NCBI RefSeq assembly: GCF_028858725.1
Contig: NC_084774.1
Location: forward strand, 1,328,001 to 1,392,000
DNA: 64,000 nucleotides
Reading direction: 5' to 3'
From: Colius striatus
Lineage: Eukaryota; Chordata; Aves; Coliiformes; Coliidae
Each line of letters opens with the position of its first letter. Positions within the stretch are counted from its first letter, which is position 1. This document shows positions 37,326-50,139 of the stretch, one piece after another. A program made the translations under genes and the position numbers. The notes below the pieces were generated by a model, which was not told where the DNA came from, did not search any database, and worked only from the letters and a program-made list of their open reading frames with translations.

Positions 37326-40300
37326 GTTTTTTTTGTCAACAAACAAACATGGTCACCTCTCTTTCATTTCTTTTTCTAACTGATGTCTCTGTGCTTTGGG
37401 TCTCCACACTATTCTCTGGCCATGGCTAACACTGGGAAAACAATCTGCAAGATCAATCTTCCTTCTGTCTGAAGGACACACGCGTTTTTATTGTGTGTCC
37501 CAACAGCTCTCAGGTTGTCAGAAATGTCAGTTATTTTCTCCTTCCGTGTCAGTCATGCTTTCATAAAGCTTCCTTATTTTCTTTTGTCCTCCAAGTGGCT
37601 TCTTTCCAAGGTGCAAAGTCCTAAACTGCTCAACGTCTCCTCTTTCTTCTTGCTTCACACCTCTGCTCACTCGTCACCTTTCACTTTTCCAGTTCTCTTA
37701 TACTCAAAGAATTTGCCAGAAATAATGATGCCTAATAACGAGCTCTAGTGTAGAAGATGTCTAGGATTTTACTGCTCTGTAGGACCACTTTTCACACTTC
37801 CTTGAGAGATGGATCATAGTTTCTCTTTAGAAGTGTGCCCTAACATTGCCACATACCTTCATAAATGTGCAAGCAACCTTTTACATAACGCCCTGCTTCC
37901 CCCATCACTCCCAGAGGCAGGAATTTTGTTAAAACTGGTTTTTTATTACATCATTTTAAATCTAAACTGCTCACATCCTTCTCCCCTGATCTCAAATTTT
38001 CATATTCTGATTTTTCTTTCTTGCATTAGTCCTTTTATGTCCATTTCTGCATTTATGTATGAGCTACACTAGCTTAGTACCTGGTAGCTGCAAACAAAAA
38101 GAGGAGTGTCCATCCAGTGCAAGATCAGAGAAGCCCTATACTCCTCTGCTTGTCCAAGAGCTTCAAACAAAAGCCCGATGCAGTGGGAATCAGCACAGGC
38201 TGAGGCCTTCACTTCTTTTCAAAACACTGTGTTGATCCAATTTGATTTTCTTGAACCCTTCAGGTAACGCTTCTCATGTCAATATTATTCAACACAGTAA
38301 GGTCAGAAGAGATCAGTGTCACACACCTGCCTGACCCTCCTGCCTAGCTCAGGATAACAAACATGTCTATAACTCCTTCACCAAGCCACACATGTTGGGA
38401 CTGAGTGGTGTCATTTCTCTTGGGATCTTTTGAGTCAGCACTGAATAACTTTCCATTAGGTGAAAGGACCAACACTTTCCACTCCATGCAAATACACTGA
38501 CACCTGATACTCTCCTCTTGTTAAATACCCACCTCAGGTAGAGTTTAAGTGTTTAGATTTTCCTTCAAACAAAGCTGTAATCAAACAAGAAACAGGGAAA
38601 GAGTTAAGAGCTCCAAGGCCACCTCTCTTCCAATGATTCTGCAGCCAGTCTGGAGTAAAAGAGACTCTCCCCTCCCTGCTGCTGCCCTACAGACATATTG
38701 AAAGCTGTTTTCTACCTTTTATTACCCATTCACCAGTAATAAAACTCTGCTCTTCATCTAGACGCTGCACAAGAGAGAAATACAGCACAACATTGCTCAA
38801 TCAAGCTCCTTACCAGGCCAGTGCTGAGAGTGACCACCAAACCGTGTTGATGCAGGTGCTCAGAGGAAGAAGCAGCAGCTGCCATTTTCCAGGTGTGACT
38901 GCTCATCTCTTATAAAGCATATGTATACAGCTATGTCGGTAACAAAAGGACAGCTGCACAGAAACTGATGCAGTCCTTGTCTGTTTGGCCAAATAAGAGA
39001 AAGAGATGCTGCAATTGCTCTCAGGAGCTTGCAGGCACCAGAGCTCCCCAGCAGCCCCTGCGTGTGCAGCACCTCCATGCCCTGGCTTCCCCCTCCACCT
39101 TTAATTCTTTCAGGCACTTGAACTGTGCTGCAGGCGTGGAGAGGCCAGGAGTGCAGAACAAGCTCCATGATTTATGGAAAGGCAAGTGCCAGTCTTGAAA
39201 GCTAAGGCCCCAGACTATGAAAAGAATTTGGAGTCCCTGCTGCTGGGAAGACCTGGGATTCTCTTAAAAATGCCAAAGAAAAACTGAGTCTAGTGATTAT
39301 GATAAAAATCCTTCAAATTTCACTAAGGAAATGTTTCAATATCCAGATTTAAACTCTGTCTCTCCTTGTTGAAAGCATTGACAGTACTAAGACCGTGTTC
39401 ACTTATATCATTTGCAGGCAAACAAGGTGACTGATGACGATGTCTGCACAAGCAGTTCATTTCAACGTGGAGACATGATGAAAATAGCACCATAAGTGCC
39501 ATGTTCACAATCACTCCACAGCCCAGAATGACACTTGAAGGCTAGAGATCTAAGAAAATGTGAATACACCACATCAAAGGAATCAAACTAGAGAAAAACA
39601 AGATGCCTCTGTTGAAACACTTCTCAGTTCAGGCAATTAATGCTTAGGTCACGAATTAAGCTTTCTGGGGTATATGTCTAACACCATTTCAATATTTTTC
39701 CCCAACTACTGGAGAACTCCATAAGAGGCTGAACAATATTTCTGCCTAAATAGTTCTTATTATAGAAAAATGAAGTACTGAGAGTATTTCTCCTGCCTTT
39801 ATGTAAAGTCATAAATCCGTATTCCTATTCTGTGACGAATTTCTTCAAAGGTGATACCACCACACAATCAACTGCACGATACTTCTTAATTTTTCCTCTT
39901 TTTTTGTCTTTTTTAAAGAGAGCACAAGCTTCTCTTGGTGACTGGTTTAGTGCTTTCCTTGATAAGAAACTGCTTGTCTACATTAAAGAAGAAAGACACA
40001 ATTAAAGTAAATGGGGAAAAAAATACAGTTATCTTATGAAAGACCAAAGGGAATACTGCACTACCCTCCACCCACTGCCAAAAATAACGTCTAATGCTCC
40101 ATGAATGCCTCCTTGGTCTGTCTGAGGAACCCTGTGCAACACAAATTCAGAAGCTGGCGGTTGAAGGCTGCCTTGTGTTTCTTTTGCAACCTCAATGAAA
40201 CATTGTTCAAACGAAAGGAAAAAAAAAAAGATGAAGGGTTTTTTTTTCCAGATGGAACCAGTTTCTCAGGTCAGATGAGAAGAGCAGCTGAGCCCCTGTG

Positions 40301-40406
40301 CTGCAGCATCACTGCACACACCACTCTGCTGGGGTGCACTGCCTGGCACCATGGCGCTGCCCAGCCTCTGCCACCAGGAACACCAGCACACAGCTCACTG
40401 GCCCTT

Positions 40407-40844
40407 TGTCCTGGTTTGGGCTAGGATAGGGTTAACTTTGATGAAGCAGTAGGAAGGGGCACAGCATGTGCAGCTGACCCAGGCCAGCCAACAGGTATTT
40501 GACACCATCCTGAGGTCATGGCCGGTACATATAGGCCGGGAGCTGGTCGGGAGGGGCGCAGGGACTGGCGGGTTCAGCTGCCGGCTGGGAGCGGTTGTGT
40601 CGGGTGCCACGTGTGGAGCGACTGCAGCACGTACTATCCCCTTTGTATACCCCTCATTTACTGTTACAGCTGGTTTTTTTCCTGAACTTGTTTCTTCTTA
40701 TTGTTGTTCTGCTAAACTGTTCTTATTTCAACCTATGCAGGTTTTCCCTTTTTCTCCAGTTCCCCTCCCAGTTCCGTGGGGAGAGGGAGCAGTGAGCAAA
40801 GTACCCTCCTGTCTCTTTGTCCCCGGCTGGACAAAACCACGACA
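40407..40844 (+). mobile_element. Solo LTR, 5-bp target duplication (ERVL-like)
   Basis: A 438-bp element that begins TGTCCTGGTTTGGGCTAGGA and ends AAAACCACGACA, flanked by the perfect 5-bp duplication CCCTT (40402-40406 and 40845-40849). The start is the familiar avian LTR type; a 5-bp duplication is typical of class III (ERVL) elements. No internal sequence remains. It is antisense to NDRG3 and 113 bp from the next LTR. Confidence 0.9.
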
Positions 40845-40957
40845 CCCTTTCACAGGCGTCTTTTGCTTTCCCTCACCACCTTACATGTACCCATCCACTC
40901 TTCACTATCAAGGGTTAAGTGTTCTCCAGGAATTCTGCTCCCTTTGGGATATCAAGG

Positions 40958-42182
40958 TGTCGTGGTTTGGCCCAGCCAGCACAGCAGCACCACGATGGCA
41001 GAGGCCCCAGCGAAATGGCAGTAAGAAGATCACCAAGGTTCTTGTGGATGGAGACAAGGGCAGGGAGGGCTCGCTGCCAGCTACGGTTCTGGGCAAAACA
41101 GACTCCGGTGCTCGACTGAGAGAGGAAAGGAGGAAAGTTTATTCTACAAGAAACAGAACGGAATAAAAGCAAAAAGGGAGCAGGATGATGAGAACATGAC
41201 AACCAACACTTTAAGATCTCCCTGCCTCGTCCCTCCTTTCTTCCTGGGCCCAGTTCACTGCTCCCCAGATCTCTCCCTCCTCCTCCCTCAGCAGCTCAGG
41301 GGGCAGGGAATGGGGGATGTGCTCAGTCTCTCACAGATGGGCTCTGCCGCTTCTCTCTGCTCAGAGGAGGACTCCTGGCATTCTTCCCCTGCTCCAATAC
41401 TGGGTCCCTGCCCCAGGACACCGTCCTTAAGGGACTTCTCTGGTGTGGGTTGCTCCCAGCAGCTGCAGCTTCTGCCCATACAGGGTCCCTCACACGGGAC
41501 ACAGTCCTTGGTGAATGTCTCTGGTGTGGGTTCTTCACCACAGTTGCAGTTTCTGCTGATACAGGGTCCCTCTCTCGGGACTTGGCCTCTTCTGGGCATA
41601 AGTTTAATGAGCTGCTTTGTCGTGGGTTCCTCCCCACAGTTACAGCTTATGTGAATCTGTCCCTTCCACAGGACACGGCCTGCTCTGGCCATAGCGATAC
41701 AGGGTCCCTCCCCTGGGACACGGCCTCCTCCGGCCATAGCGATACAGGGTCCCTCCCCTGGGACACGGCCTCCTCTGGCCATAGTTTTAATGAAGACAAT
41801 TGCTGCCCCTGGCTCAGGGTCTGTGATGAAGTGATTGGGTCCCTCCCATGGGACACGGCCTCCTCTGGCCATAGTCACTGTCCCTGGCTCGGAGTTCTTA
41901 GCAAAATGAGTCTCTGCCACTGTTGTTTCTCTCACTCTTCCCACTCCTTGTACCACCACCAGATGGGATGGGGGGGGTGACAGAGGTGGGGACAGAAGGA
42001 GGAAGAAACAGAAAGAAGTCTCCTCATCTTCTTAAAAAGTGATGGTGGAGGTGTCTCATTGGCTCAGCCCCAGTAGTGGGTCTGGCTCAGAGCTGGAGAG
42101 AGTTTCAAGCAACTTCTTACAGGAGCCATCTTTACAGCCCCATCCCCCTTCCCACAAACAGCTGTCATGTCCAACCATGACA
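40958..42182 (-). mobile_element. Complete solo LTR with internal tandem repeats (copy 2)
   Basis: A 1,225-bp element. On the minus strand it begins TGTCATGGTTGGACATGACA and ends GGCCAAACCACGACA, flanked by CAAGG (40953-40957) and CGAGG (42183-42187), a 5-bp duplication with one substitution. Near its 3' end a minus-strand AATAAA (41143-41138) precedes about 180 bp of U5. The U3 part is built from degenerate repeats with recurring 'ggtccctc' and 'gggacacggcc' words, including two adjacent 45-bp units (41694-41738 and 41739-41783). It is in NDRG3 intron 1, in the same sense as the gene. Open frames across it are repeat artefacts. Confidence 0.88.
41694..41783 (-). repeat. Two 45-bp tandem units inside the LTR
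   Basis: Units 41694-41738 and 41739-41783 differ by one base. The related LTR at 21.1 kb has a single unit (21350-21394). Since 45 is a multiple of three, copy-number change keeps minus-strand frames open. Confidence 0.93.
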
Positions 42183-44876
42183 CGAGGTTCAATAAAAAAA
42201 AATTAGGCAGGATGGCAGACTTCTCTTAGAAGTCTTTAGGGGTCACTGCATTGTCAAGAAAAACTGTCATCAGTGGGGAAATACTACTTTCTAACATCTA
42301 AAACCAGCACCAAAAAGGGAATGCATTCATGTGGAACAGGCACGGGACCCTCCTGAGTATCCAACTAGAGAGTTCTGCAAATTGTTTTAGAGACATTTTT
42401 GTACTGGTGAGAGTGGCAGCATACACATAATTATAGTGGCCTAGATTTACCCTTGAAAACATTTCATTTAGGCAATTACTAGATAACAATAAAAGTAATT
42501 TCTCACAGTGTAAGCTGAATCACTCGATGGTCTCATTGCACTGACTGAAGCTTTTGTGGTGCACACGTGACTGGTCAGTCCTGGCACTGAAGCTGTTGCT
42601 TCCCATATTTCAAAACACTGCTAAAATACCCAGATACAGAAGTTATGACACCAATAACCCTCGACAACAGCAACTGCCAGGCTACCCAAAATCTGGGCCT
42701 CATTGCCAACGTTCCTATGTGTTTGCAAAGAAATGACGAAGATAACATGGGAGTCCACATCACATAAAAGTAATAAATTGATATTCAATGTGCATTGACA
42801 GGAAAGAAAAACACACCAAAACAGCAAAAGGCATTTGATAAGAAAGGTGGAAGAAGTGTGCAGTGCTTGTCTTAGTCTCAGGCCAGCAAGGAGCTGTGTG
42901 CATCCAGGCCCAGACAGGTCATCTGCAAAAATAATCTTCCATTCGTTACCCAAAGTATAGTTATCTCAGGAAGACAGAATTGGGGGTGGAGGTAAAAGGT
43001 GTTACTTATCCCCACAGCTCCACCAGCATGCCACCAGCATGCCACCACAGAAGCTCAGAAGAACCAGGATACTCCCCAAGGAAATCACACCACCAAAGAA
43101 TTCTTATTTTCTTGCAAGTTTGGGTGGAAATCTGGAGTACTGGATAAGTAGCAGGAACACCACAGTAAAGTCAAACACTTTTAATACAAGTAAAACCTCT
43201 GAGCAAGAACCAAGCTGTGTCTGAGATGGTTCCCTTCCTAGAGCACCTCAACAGAAAAATTAGTCATCAATTACTTGCACAAAGCAGTTTGGACATGTAT
43301 CCTCTTACTACTGTGTGCAATACATCCCCTAGAACATATATTTAATACAATGAATAACCTGAGCTAAAGGAAAACAAAATCAACCCAGCTTAAAGTCTCA
43401 TCTCAGAATGCAAGCATCACACTTGGCAATTACACATAAGCAAGCCTTTTGGGTGTAGAAACCAGGAGGAATGCCACTGCTGAAGAGATCATACAAGCAC
43501 TGGGTGTCTCCTGAAGCTTGACTAGCAGCAGGACTTAAACATTGTGTTGCTTGTGGCATTTTAGTAGAAGTTTTTTCCTAAACTTTGTGATATCCTGGAA
43601 TTCCAGTCAACTTGCCTCGGCTTCTGCTTCATATCATTAGCCCCATGACCAAGCCCAGGAGCAAAACAGCCAGGAACTCTAAGAACATTTAAAACCAGTT
43701 ACAACTGCACAAATTAAGTACCCAAAAGGAAACAACCATCTGGGTACCACCCAGCTGGTGCAGTGGTTCTGCTCAGCAAAGCTGCACATACTGCAAAGTT
43801 CCCAGGCTGGGATATAACTGCATCACTTTTTCTTGGAGACGATCTAAACTTCTTCATTAACTCTTTTGTACAGGCAAAGCTACAACCTCCTCTGCGCTTC
43901 TGTATTACCTCTGCTGGAAAATTCTAGCCCTTTTTGTGCTGAAATGGAGGCCAGTAACAGATCAATTGCAGTTGAATGTCTTGGATTACACTGTGCTGAC
44001 TCCTCAGTTGTAATCATTCAGTGATACAACCCAGCAGCATGAATGACCACGGCACCCAACAACACAGAGACACAAAAGCACCTGGCGTAGCCAGGGAGAC
44101 ATTATGGCCGTGTTTGCCGACTGACACAGACCAGTACAAGGTCTCACCAAGGAGACACCTTGATGGATTATCATCTCCTGACCACCTCCTCTTTATTTTG
44201 TGTCTTCCAACACCATAACAGCAGCTGTAGCAGTTGCTTTATATCGGTATTCTACTCTGTAGAATGCTGAAGAGAAATATACCTCCTTTTAAAGCAGTGT
44301 CCTTGCTGCAAAGCAGAAACCAGCTAGCAGACTTGTGGTACCACAATGCAGCTCCCAGCTCCAAGGTATTCTCAGACTCCTCACATACCAGGAACACACA
44401 GAGGTATGATTGTGCTCATCTTTAGTGGGGTGGAACTAGCCAAAGATGAATTGGATGCAATATCTGCTGGTTGTTCTATCCATCTACTGCTAGAAGTCAT
44501 CAGAAACATTTAGGGTGTATGAGCCCTCTTAGTGCCTTAACGTAGTTAATGTTTCCAATTAACTATCTTTAAAACACCAGTAATCTTTGTGCTGTGCCTG
44601 AGATAATCCATGTACAGACTTTTTCCCAGTCCTGTGCCTTTCTGTCAGCCCATGGATAAAGCTCAATTGCACTGTAAAATGAGGGGAAAAAAAGAAAACC
44701 AACTTCCCTGGCTTTCCTGAGGACCATAAGAAACGTATTTGGTACCTTGTCAACCACACTGAAGGAAAAATAAGTTGAATTTGCAACAAAGACCATTTAT
44801 TTGAGGAAAGTCCTGGCAGAATGAAATACTTGAGCAAAATAACAAAGACAGCGTATGATACACTGGTTAACAATGT

Positions 44877-44992
44877 CACAGAATCTTAGGGGTTGGAAGG
44901 GACCTCAAAAGATCATCCAGTCCAACCTCCTTGCCAGAGTAGGACCACCCTACCACCCAGAGTAGGTCACACAGGAACTCGTCCCTTTATCC
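44877..44992 (-). repeat. CR1 LINE 3' tail
   Basis: Starts 'cacagaatcttaggggttgg' and continues through 'gatcatccagtccaacctcc' to 'aggtcacacaggaactcgtc'. Minus orientation, same sense as NDRG3. Confidence 0.9.
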
Positions 44993-47900
44993 ACTGATGA
45001 ACATGAACTTGCCTGAAGCTCCCAGCACTGTTACATTAATTCTCCACCTACAACAGAGACAAAACATGCAGCACCTGAATTGTCAGCACAGAAAAGCAGA
45101 CTTAAACCACTCCCCAAGTCCCCATTTCCTACCATCTGGAAATTACAGTGCAAACTCCACACAAGCCCTTGTTTTTTAGAAAGAAATGCACAAATCCAAG
45201 TCACATACCTTATAGTCTCACAAATCACACTTTTCTTTTTGCCAATGCAAAGGTAGGAATGCCTACTACACAAACTGAAAAAAGCCCAGACCTTAGTGGC
45301 TAAGCAATACATTTCAAATCTACCACAGCCAAAACAAACTGCCAAAACCAGAAGCATCTTACTTCAGCTCTCCACAAAGAGATAACCCAAAAAAAGCCCT
45401 CAGCACAAAATTGTTATTGTACACAACAGAGACAGGGAATCTGGATATGGATTTTCAAGAACACATCTGAAAAGCCAACTTAAAGAACAGAAATGGCATT
45501 AAAGACCTCTATCCTTTGTATTTAAGAAACTTAAATCTACATAAATCCCAAGTCATTCTGGCATTCACAAAACACTACAAGGGCACCAGTGGCAAAACTG
45601 GGGAATTTACAGTTACATATTCTTGGAAATATTTATGATATAATTGCTCCTAATAAATTAGGATAAAGTCCATATACAGGATGAAAAAATAATAGTACAT
45701 TCCTATTAATTTACCTAAATGCACTAGAACTCACTCCTTATTCACTGTCTTTGTGTAAGGAATTCCAGACCTCAGCCCACAGTCAGATTGTTTTTTTGCC
45801 TCAGCACAGTGAAAACACCCAAGAAGCAGTTCCAAAACTGATTGAATCACCATCTAGGTGAAATTCATACACCAATCACCCTAATCTAACTGTGGCATCA
45901 AATCCATGCCAATTTGAAGGAAAAAGTGCAAGTCTGTGCACAGACACACTGCCAGCAGTCTAGACTATCGTGGAGTCTGTAAGGTCCCAGTTTCACTCAG
46001 CAGCAAACCCAGAAATACACACTTATCTAACGGAATTGACTCCAATTAAATCCACACGTATATGTTCTATCAGTTTGGCAGCACAACATCAGCATTCATT
46101 CCTGATTCGCTGGGTCCATTTCCAGCCAGGGCTGTTTCCAGGCTGGACTGACTGCACAGCAGCAGGAGAGGGCTGTGAGGACAGCAGAACGTCTCATCAC
46201 AGCAGAACACCTCATCGTCTGTGGTGTTTATAGCAGTGAGACTGCAATATACGGCACGCTCACATAACTACGGAACTTGGGCAGCTCTGCAGCTGAAGGA
46301 GAAACGAGAAAGCCCCTCCCCTGGACTAGGAACGAACAGAGGACAGGGGGTAGGCGTGAACGGTCAGTTTTCACAGGGAGGGAGACTGCTGGGAGCCTCT
46401 TGCAGTGCTCTGCTATACACTGTATTCATCAACAACCGGAAAAGGGGTAGGGAGGGGAGAGAAAAGTCTCCTGAGGATATAAGCTATTCTGACAGTGGAA
46501 GGGAAGGGCTGCAGAAAAACCCTACAAGGCTAAATAATCAGGAAATAAAATAAAAGATGAAATTCAGTGCAAAAAAGGTAGTAGTCTGAAGAAAAATGAT
46601 CCTAATTTCACATTTAGCGTGATGTGCTCTGAACTGATCATTAACATTCAGAAAGTCTTGCTGGAGTCATGCCAGACTGATGAAAGCATCAGCTCACAGT
46701 CATTCAACATATGAAAAAATAACCCTAATGTTAAGAAACTCTTAGCAATTAAAGCGACAGAATATCTGCAGCTTAAATCCCGGATACAGTGCCTATCCCT
46801 TCATTTCAAGGGGATATAATGGAAGGGGAAAAGATGAATAATGAGGAATAATCAATCAAGCTAGAGTTTTGCCTGGAAACAGAGATTACTGCAGTGACAT
46901 ATGACAGAAGCCTACAAATCATCAGGTAAATAGAGACCAGTTGTTCCCTGTTTGCAAACAATACAAAAGCTAAGAGATACCAAATGAAGCTAGCAGCTGT
47001 CAAGTTCAAAAGAAAACATGCAGAGGTAGGGTAGCATTATTTTGTTCTCTGGAAAGTCTGCCCTGGGATGTGTCAGTGCTAGACATTTAAATGGACTGAA
47101 GACACAGGCAAGATCATATAAGAAAAATGCATTCATCATAAACACAATAAATGCACATGACATCTAACTCTTGGCATCCAACGGCTGACAAGACGGCTAC
47201 CAAAGGTTTGCATCATTTGGCCTGACCTTAAGCTCTTTTCAGTCACTGTCAGGAAAGTTACTTTAAACACCCCATTTACAATCTCTCCTGTATTTACTCT
47301 ACATAAAGCAAGGAACATCCCTTCACTGAACTAAACCCCACTGTAAATACTGAAATGCATCCAAGTCTGGTAAGGATAATAGCCAAATGAAACCAAAGCT
47401 ATTCCTTCCCATGCTTCCCACAGCATCTGTTTTATTACTGTTAAATGGTGCTACATCGATCACAGAAGCCAAGGGGATACGACCAGGTAGGAAAAAAGCG
47501 AACAATCAATAAGAAAATATTATTAGAAATCCAGCAAGTCCCATTTGCAATTCAGAATTTATGAGAACAGCATTGAACACGCAGTGAGGTTATTAAAATC
47601 TCTCATCAACTCTCTGAGGCACAGTCACCCAGTTCTTCCCATGTCAGGCCCAAGTTACAACTGCTTTGCTTAATAACTGCCCCCACCTTGCCAGAATACT
47701 GAGAATTCCCCAGGAAATGCAATACAGAATTTCATTCTTCCCCCCAAACCACATTCACATGAAAATGAGACCACTGAGATGCATCAAGACATGCATCAGG
47801 AACATTTTCTTCAATGCTACACAGAGAAGCTGTAGCAGAACATTTCTGTTCTCCTTTGACTCCTGGATCAAACCGTGCTGTAATGACAGACACAAAGAGT

Positions 47901-49591
47901 CACCCAATACCACGCAACTGGCCAACACGGGGCTTAAGAGTCACAAGCAGCAAAGGCATGTTCACTTACATCCAAGACACAGCTGACAGATGACGAGCAC
48001 AAGATAAACCCTGAGAACGGAGGGTTATGTGGTGTCAGCATTGCCTACAGAAATAGAACTCTCTGTGTAGCTTTACTGTGCTCCAGAACGTAACAGTTGT
48101 GGCCATCCAGCTGAGCTGTTAGCTGTGAGAATTAAATAACTAAAAATTAAAATCCTCTGTGTGTTACAAATTAACAACAATCCCCTCAAAAAAATTCAAA
48201 GCTGATTTGCTTTCTCCTATTTCTTTTTTCAGTTGTTGTGTTTAGACTATTACACTGCTACCACAATTGCTGAGCTTCTTACCGAAAACACCACATTGGT
48301 ATATAACTACTTTGCTTTACCTTGAGCACACAACACAGGAATGTTCAAGAAGCATCTTTAAGAAAATTTCCTCATATATCTTTAAGGAAGCAAAATACAC
48401 GTTCTACATAATGAAGCCTCTGGAATCTAGACGTACTACTACACTTAGACTTTCCATGTCATTTATGACCAGTGTGAAACATGAGCTGCAAACAGAAGCA
48501 CCAGAGGATTTCTGATGGTGAGCTGAGATTAGGAAAATGCAAATGAAACAGCTTTATTTGGTAATTTCAACTTGGTTTTAGCCTTAGATACCGAATGAGT
48601 AGCTAAGAATATATCTACAGCCTCCAATAACGTTGCTTCCAGCAGTTGCTTAGTTTTCATTTCATAACATTTCCAGCTTCTACGCTTGCAAACATCTCCA
48701 CACAAACCAAGTAGAGCCCACACTAAGTTACTGCCCTCAGGACAAGTTTCTGTGCCTTGTGTGCCACACGCAAGCTAAGTTTCAAAATCCCATATAAATA
48801 AAATGGGAATACTGACCGCCAGTGCTGAGCCCCCTCCACAATCCCAGTCCAATGGCAAATAATCCAAGTGAATCCCAGCGATTGCCTTGCTTTTTCAGGA
48901 GTCTACCACCAATTCAGCAAGAGACACATATTTGGTAAACTCTGACCTCTCAGTTTAAGTAAATTCTTGTGCTAGAAAAGCTTCACATGGATTTTAAACT
49001 CAGCTCTCAGACTTTACCTTTTTACCAGAGTAATACACTAATGCGAAACACAGTTTGACGAGCTTCCGGATTTGGAAAACTTGTCCTCTTGTTTCTACTG
49101 AAAAGGAAAGACAGAAGCTAAAGAGGCCCCATGTCCACCCACCATCTGAGCTCCGGACAAGCATGGACAGAGGAAGCAGAAGTGAATTCTTTGCTGGTAA
49201 CCCCCATCCTCTCATGACCTCAGTAGTCAAGCACAAATACTCTTCTGGGTCTCTCCAACGCAACACCCAGACACCTTGCAGACCTCTCCTATTCTCTAGA
49301 GCTACTAGACACGACTGAGACACCTAACTCTTGCTACAAATGTTGACTGCAATTCAGGTACTGCGTTCGCGTTGTATCACGGCTGGATCACGCACCCGTT
49401 CCGGGCTCCTTGGACTTGAGTGGAATCAAAACGCGGACCAGAGACCAGGCTCTCAATCAGCAATGCAACACCCTGGGGCCAACTGCCACTGCACTCCCAG
49501 CACCTCCTGGGAAGCCCCTGACAGTGCTACACTGTGTCTTTTGTAACATGATGATTTCCACACCAGACTTACAGTGATAATTTTAAGATCA

Positions 49592-49795
49592 CACAATCAC
49601 AGAATCTCAAGGGCTGGAAAGGACCTGGAAAGCTCATCCAGTGCAACCCCACTGCCAGAGCAGGACCACCTAGAGCAGGGCACACAGGAACTCATCCAGT
49701 TGGGTTTGAGTGTCCGCAAACTCAACAACACGTCTCGGCAGCCCATTCCAGAAGACGGTAGAAGCATCCAAGTTTGAATTTGTCCCTTTGATATA
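49592..49795 (-). repeat. CR1 LINE 3' tail
   Basis: 'cacacaatcacagaatctca', 'gctcatccagtgcaacccca' and 'gagcagggcacacaggaact' identify about 200 bp of inverted CR1 in the promoter-proximal part of intron 1. Confidence 0.9.
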
Positions 49796-50139
49796 AATTA
49801 AATATAAAGAAAACAGATATTGACCTGCACCGATGCACCAAGCACTGATGCAAGTCAACAACATTTTAATCCTTTACCATTCACATATCAACAAGACTGT
49901 ACCCGAATTAAAGAAAAACACGCTGTTTTCGTTGTCCAAAGTAAATAATCCAACTGAGATTCAGAGATCTGAACGCCAGAAAGAAAAGCTACAGATAAAG
50001 GCAAGCAGGAGGCCCAGAGCACTCCAGACCGTTATCTACACGAAAACAAATCACCTCCGCAATAAAACCAGGGCCAGTTTCGAGGCGTTCTTCTCTTTCC
50101 GCAACCAAGGCTGGCGACGAGCTATTATTTCCCCAGCCC

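Noticed and set aside
38280..38400. Possible very old CR1 or L3-like fragment
   Set aside because: Only a few short words match; too diverged to assign by eye.
40468..41166. 232-codon plus-strand frame
   Set aside because: It spans two separate LTRs and the gap between them, so it is an accidental open frame.
41288..41959. 223-codon minus-strand frame
   Set aside because: It lies entirely within the solo LTR at 40958-42182 and repeats the same 15-residue pattern; an LTR does not normally encode protein.
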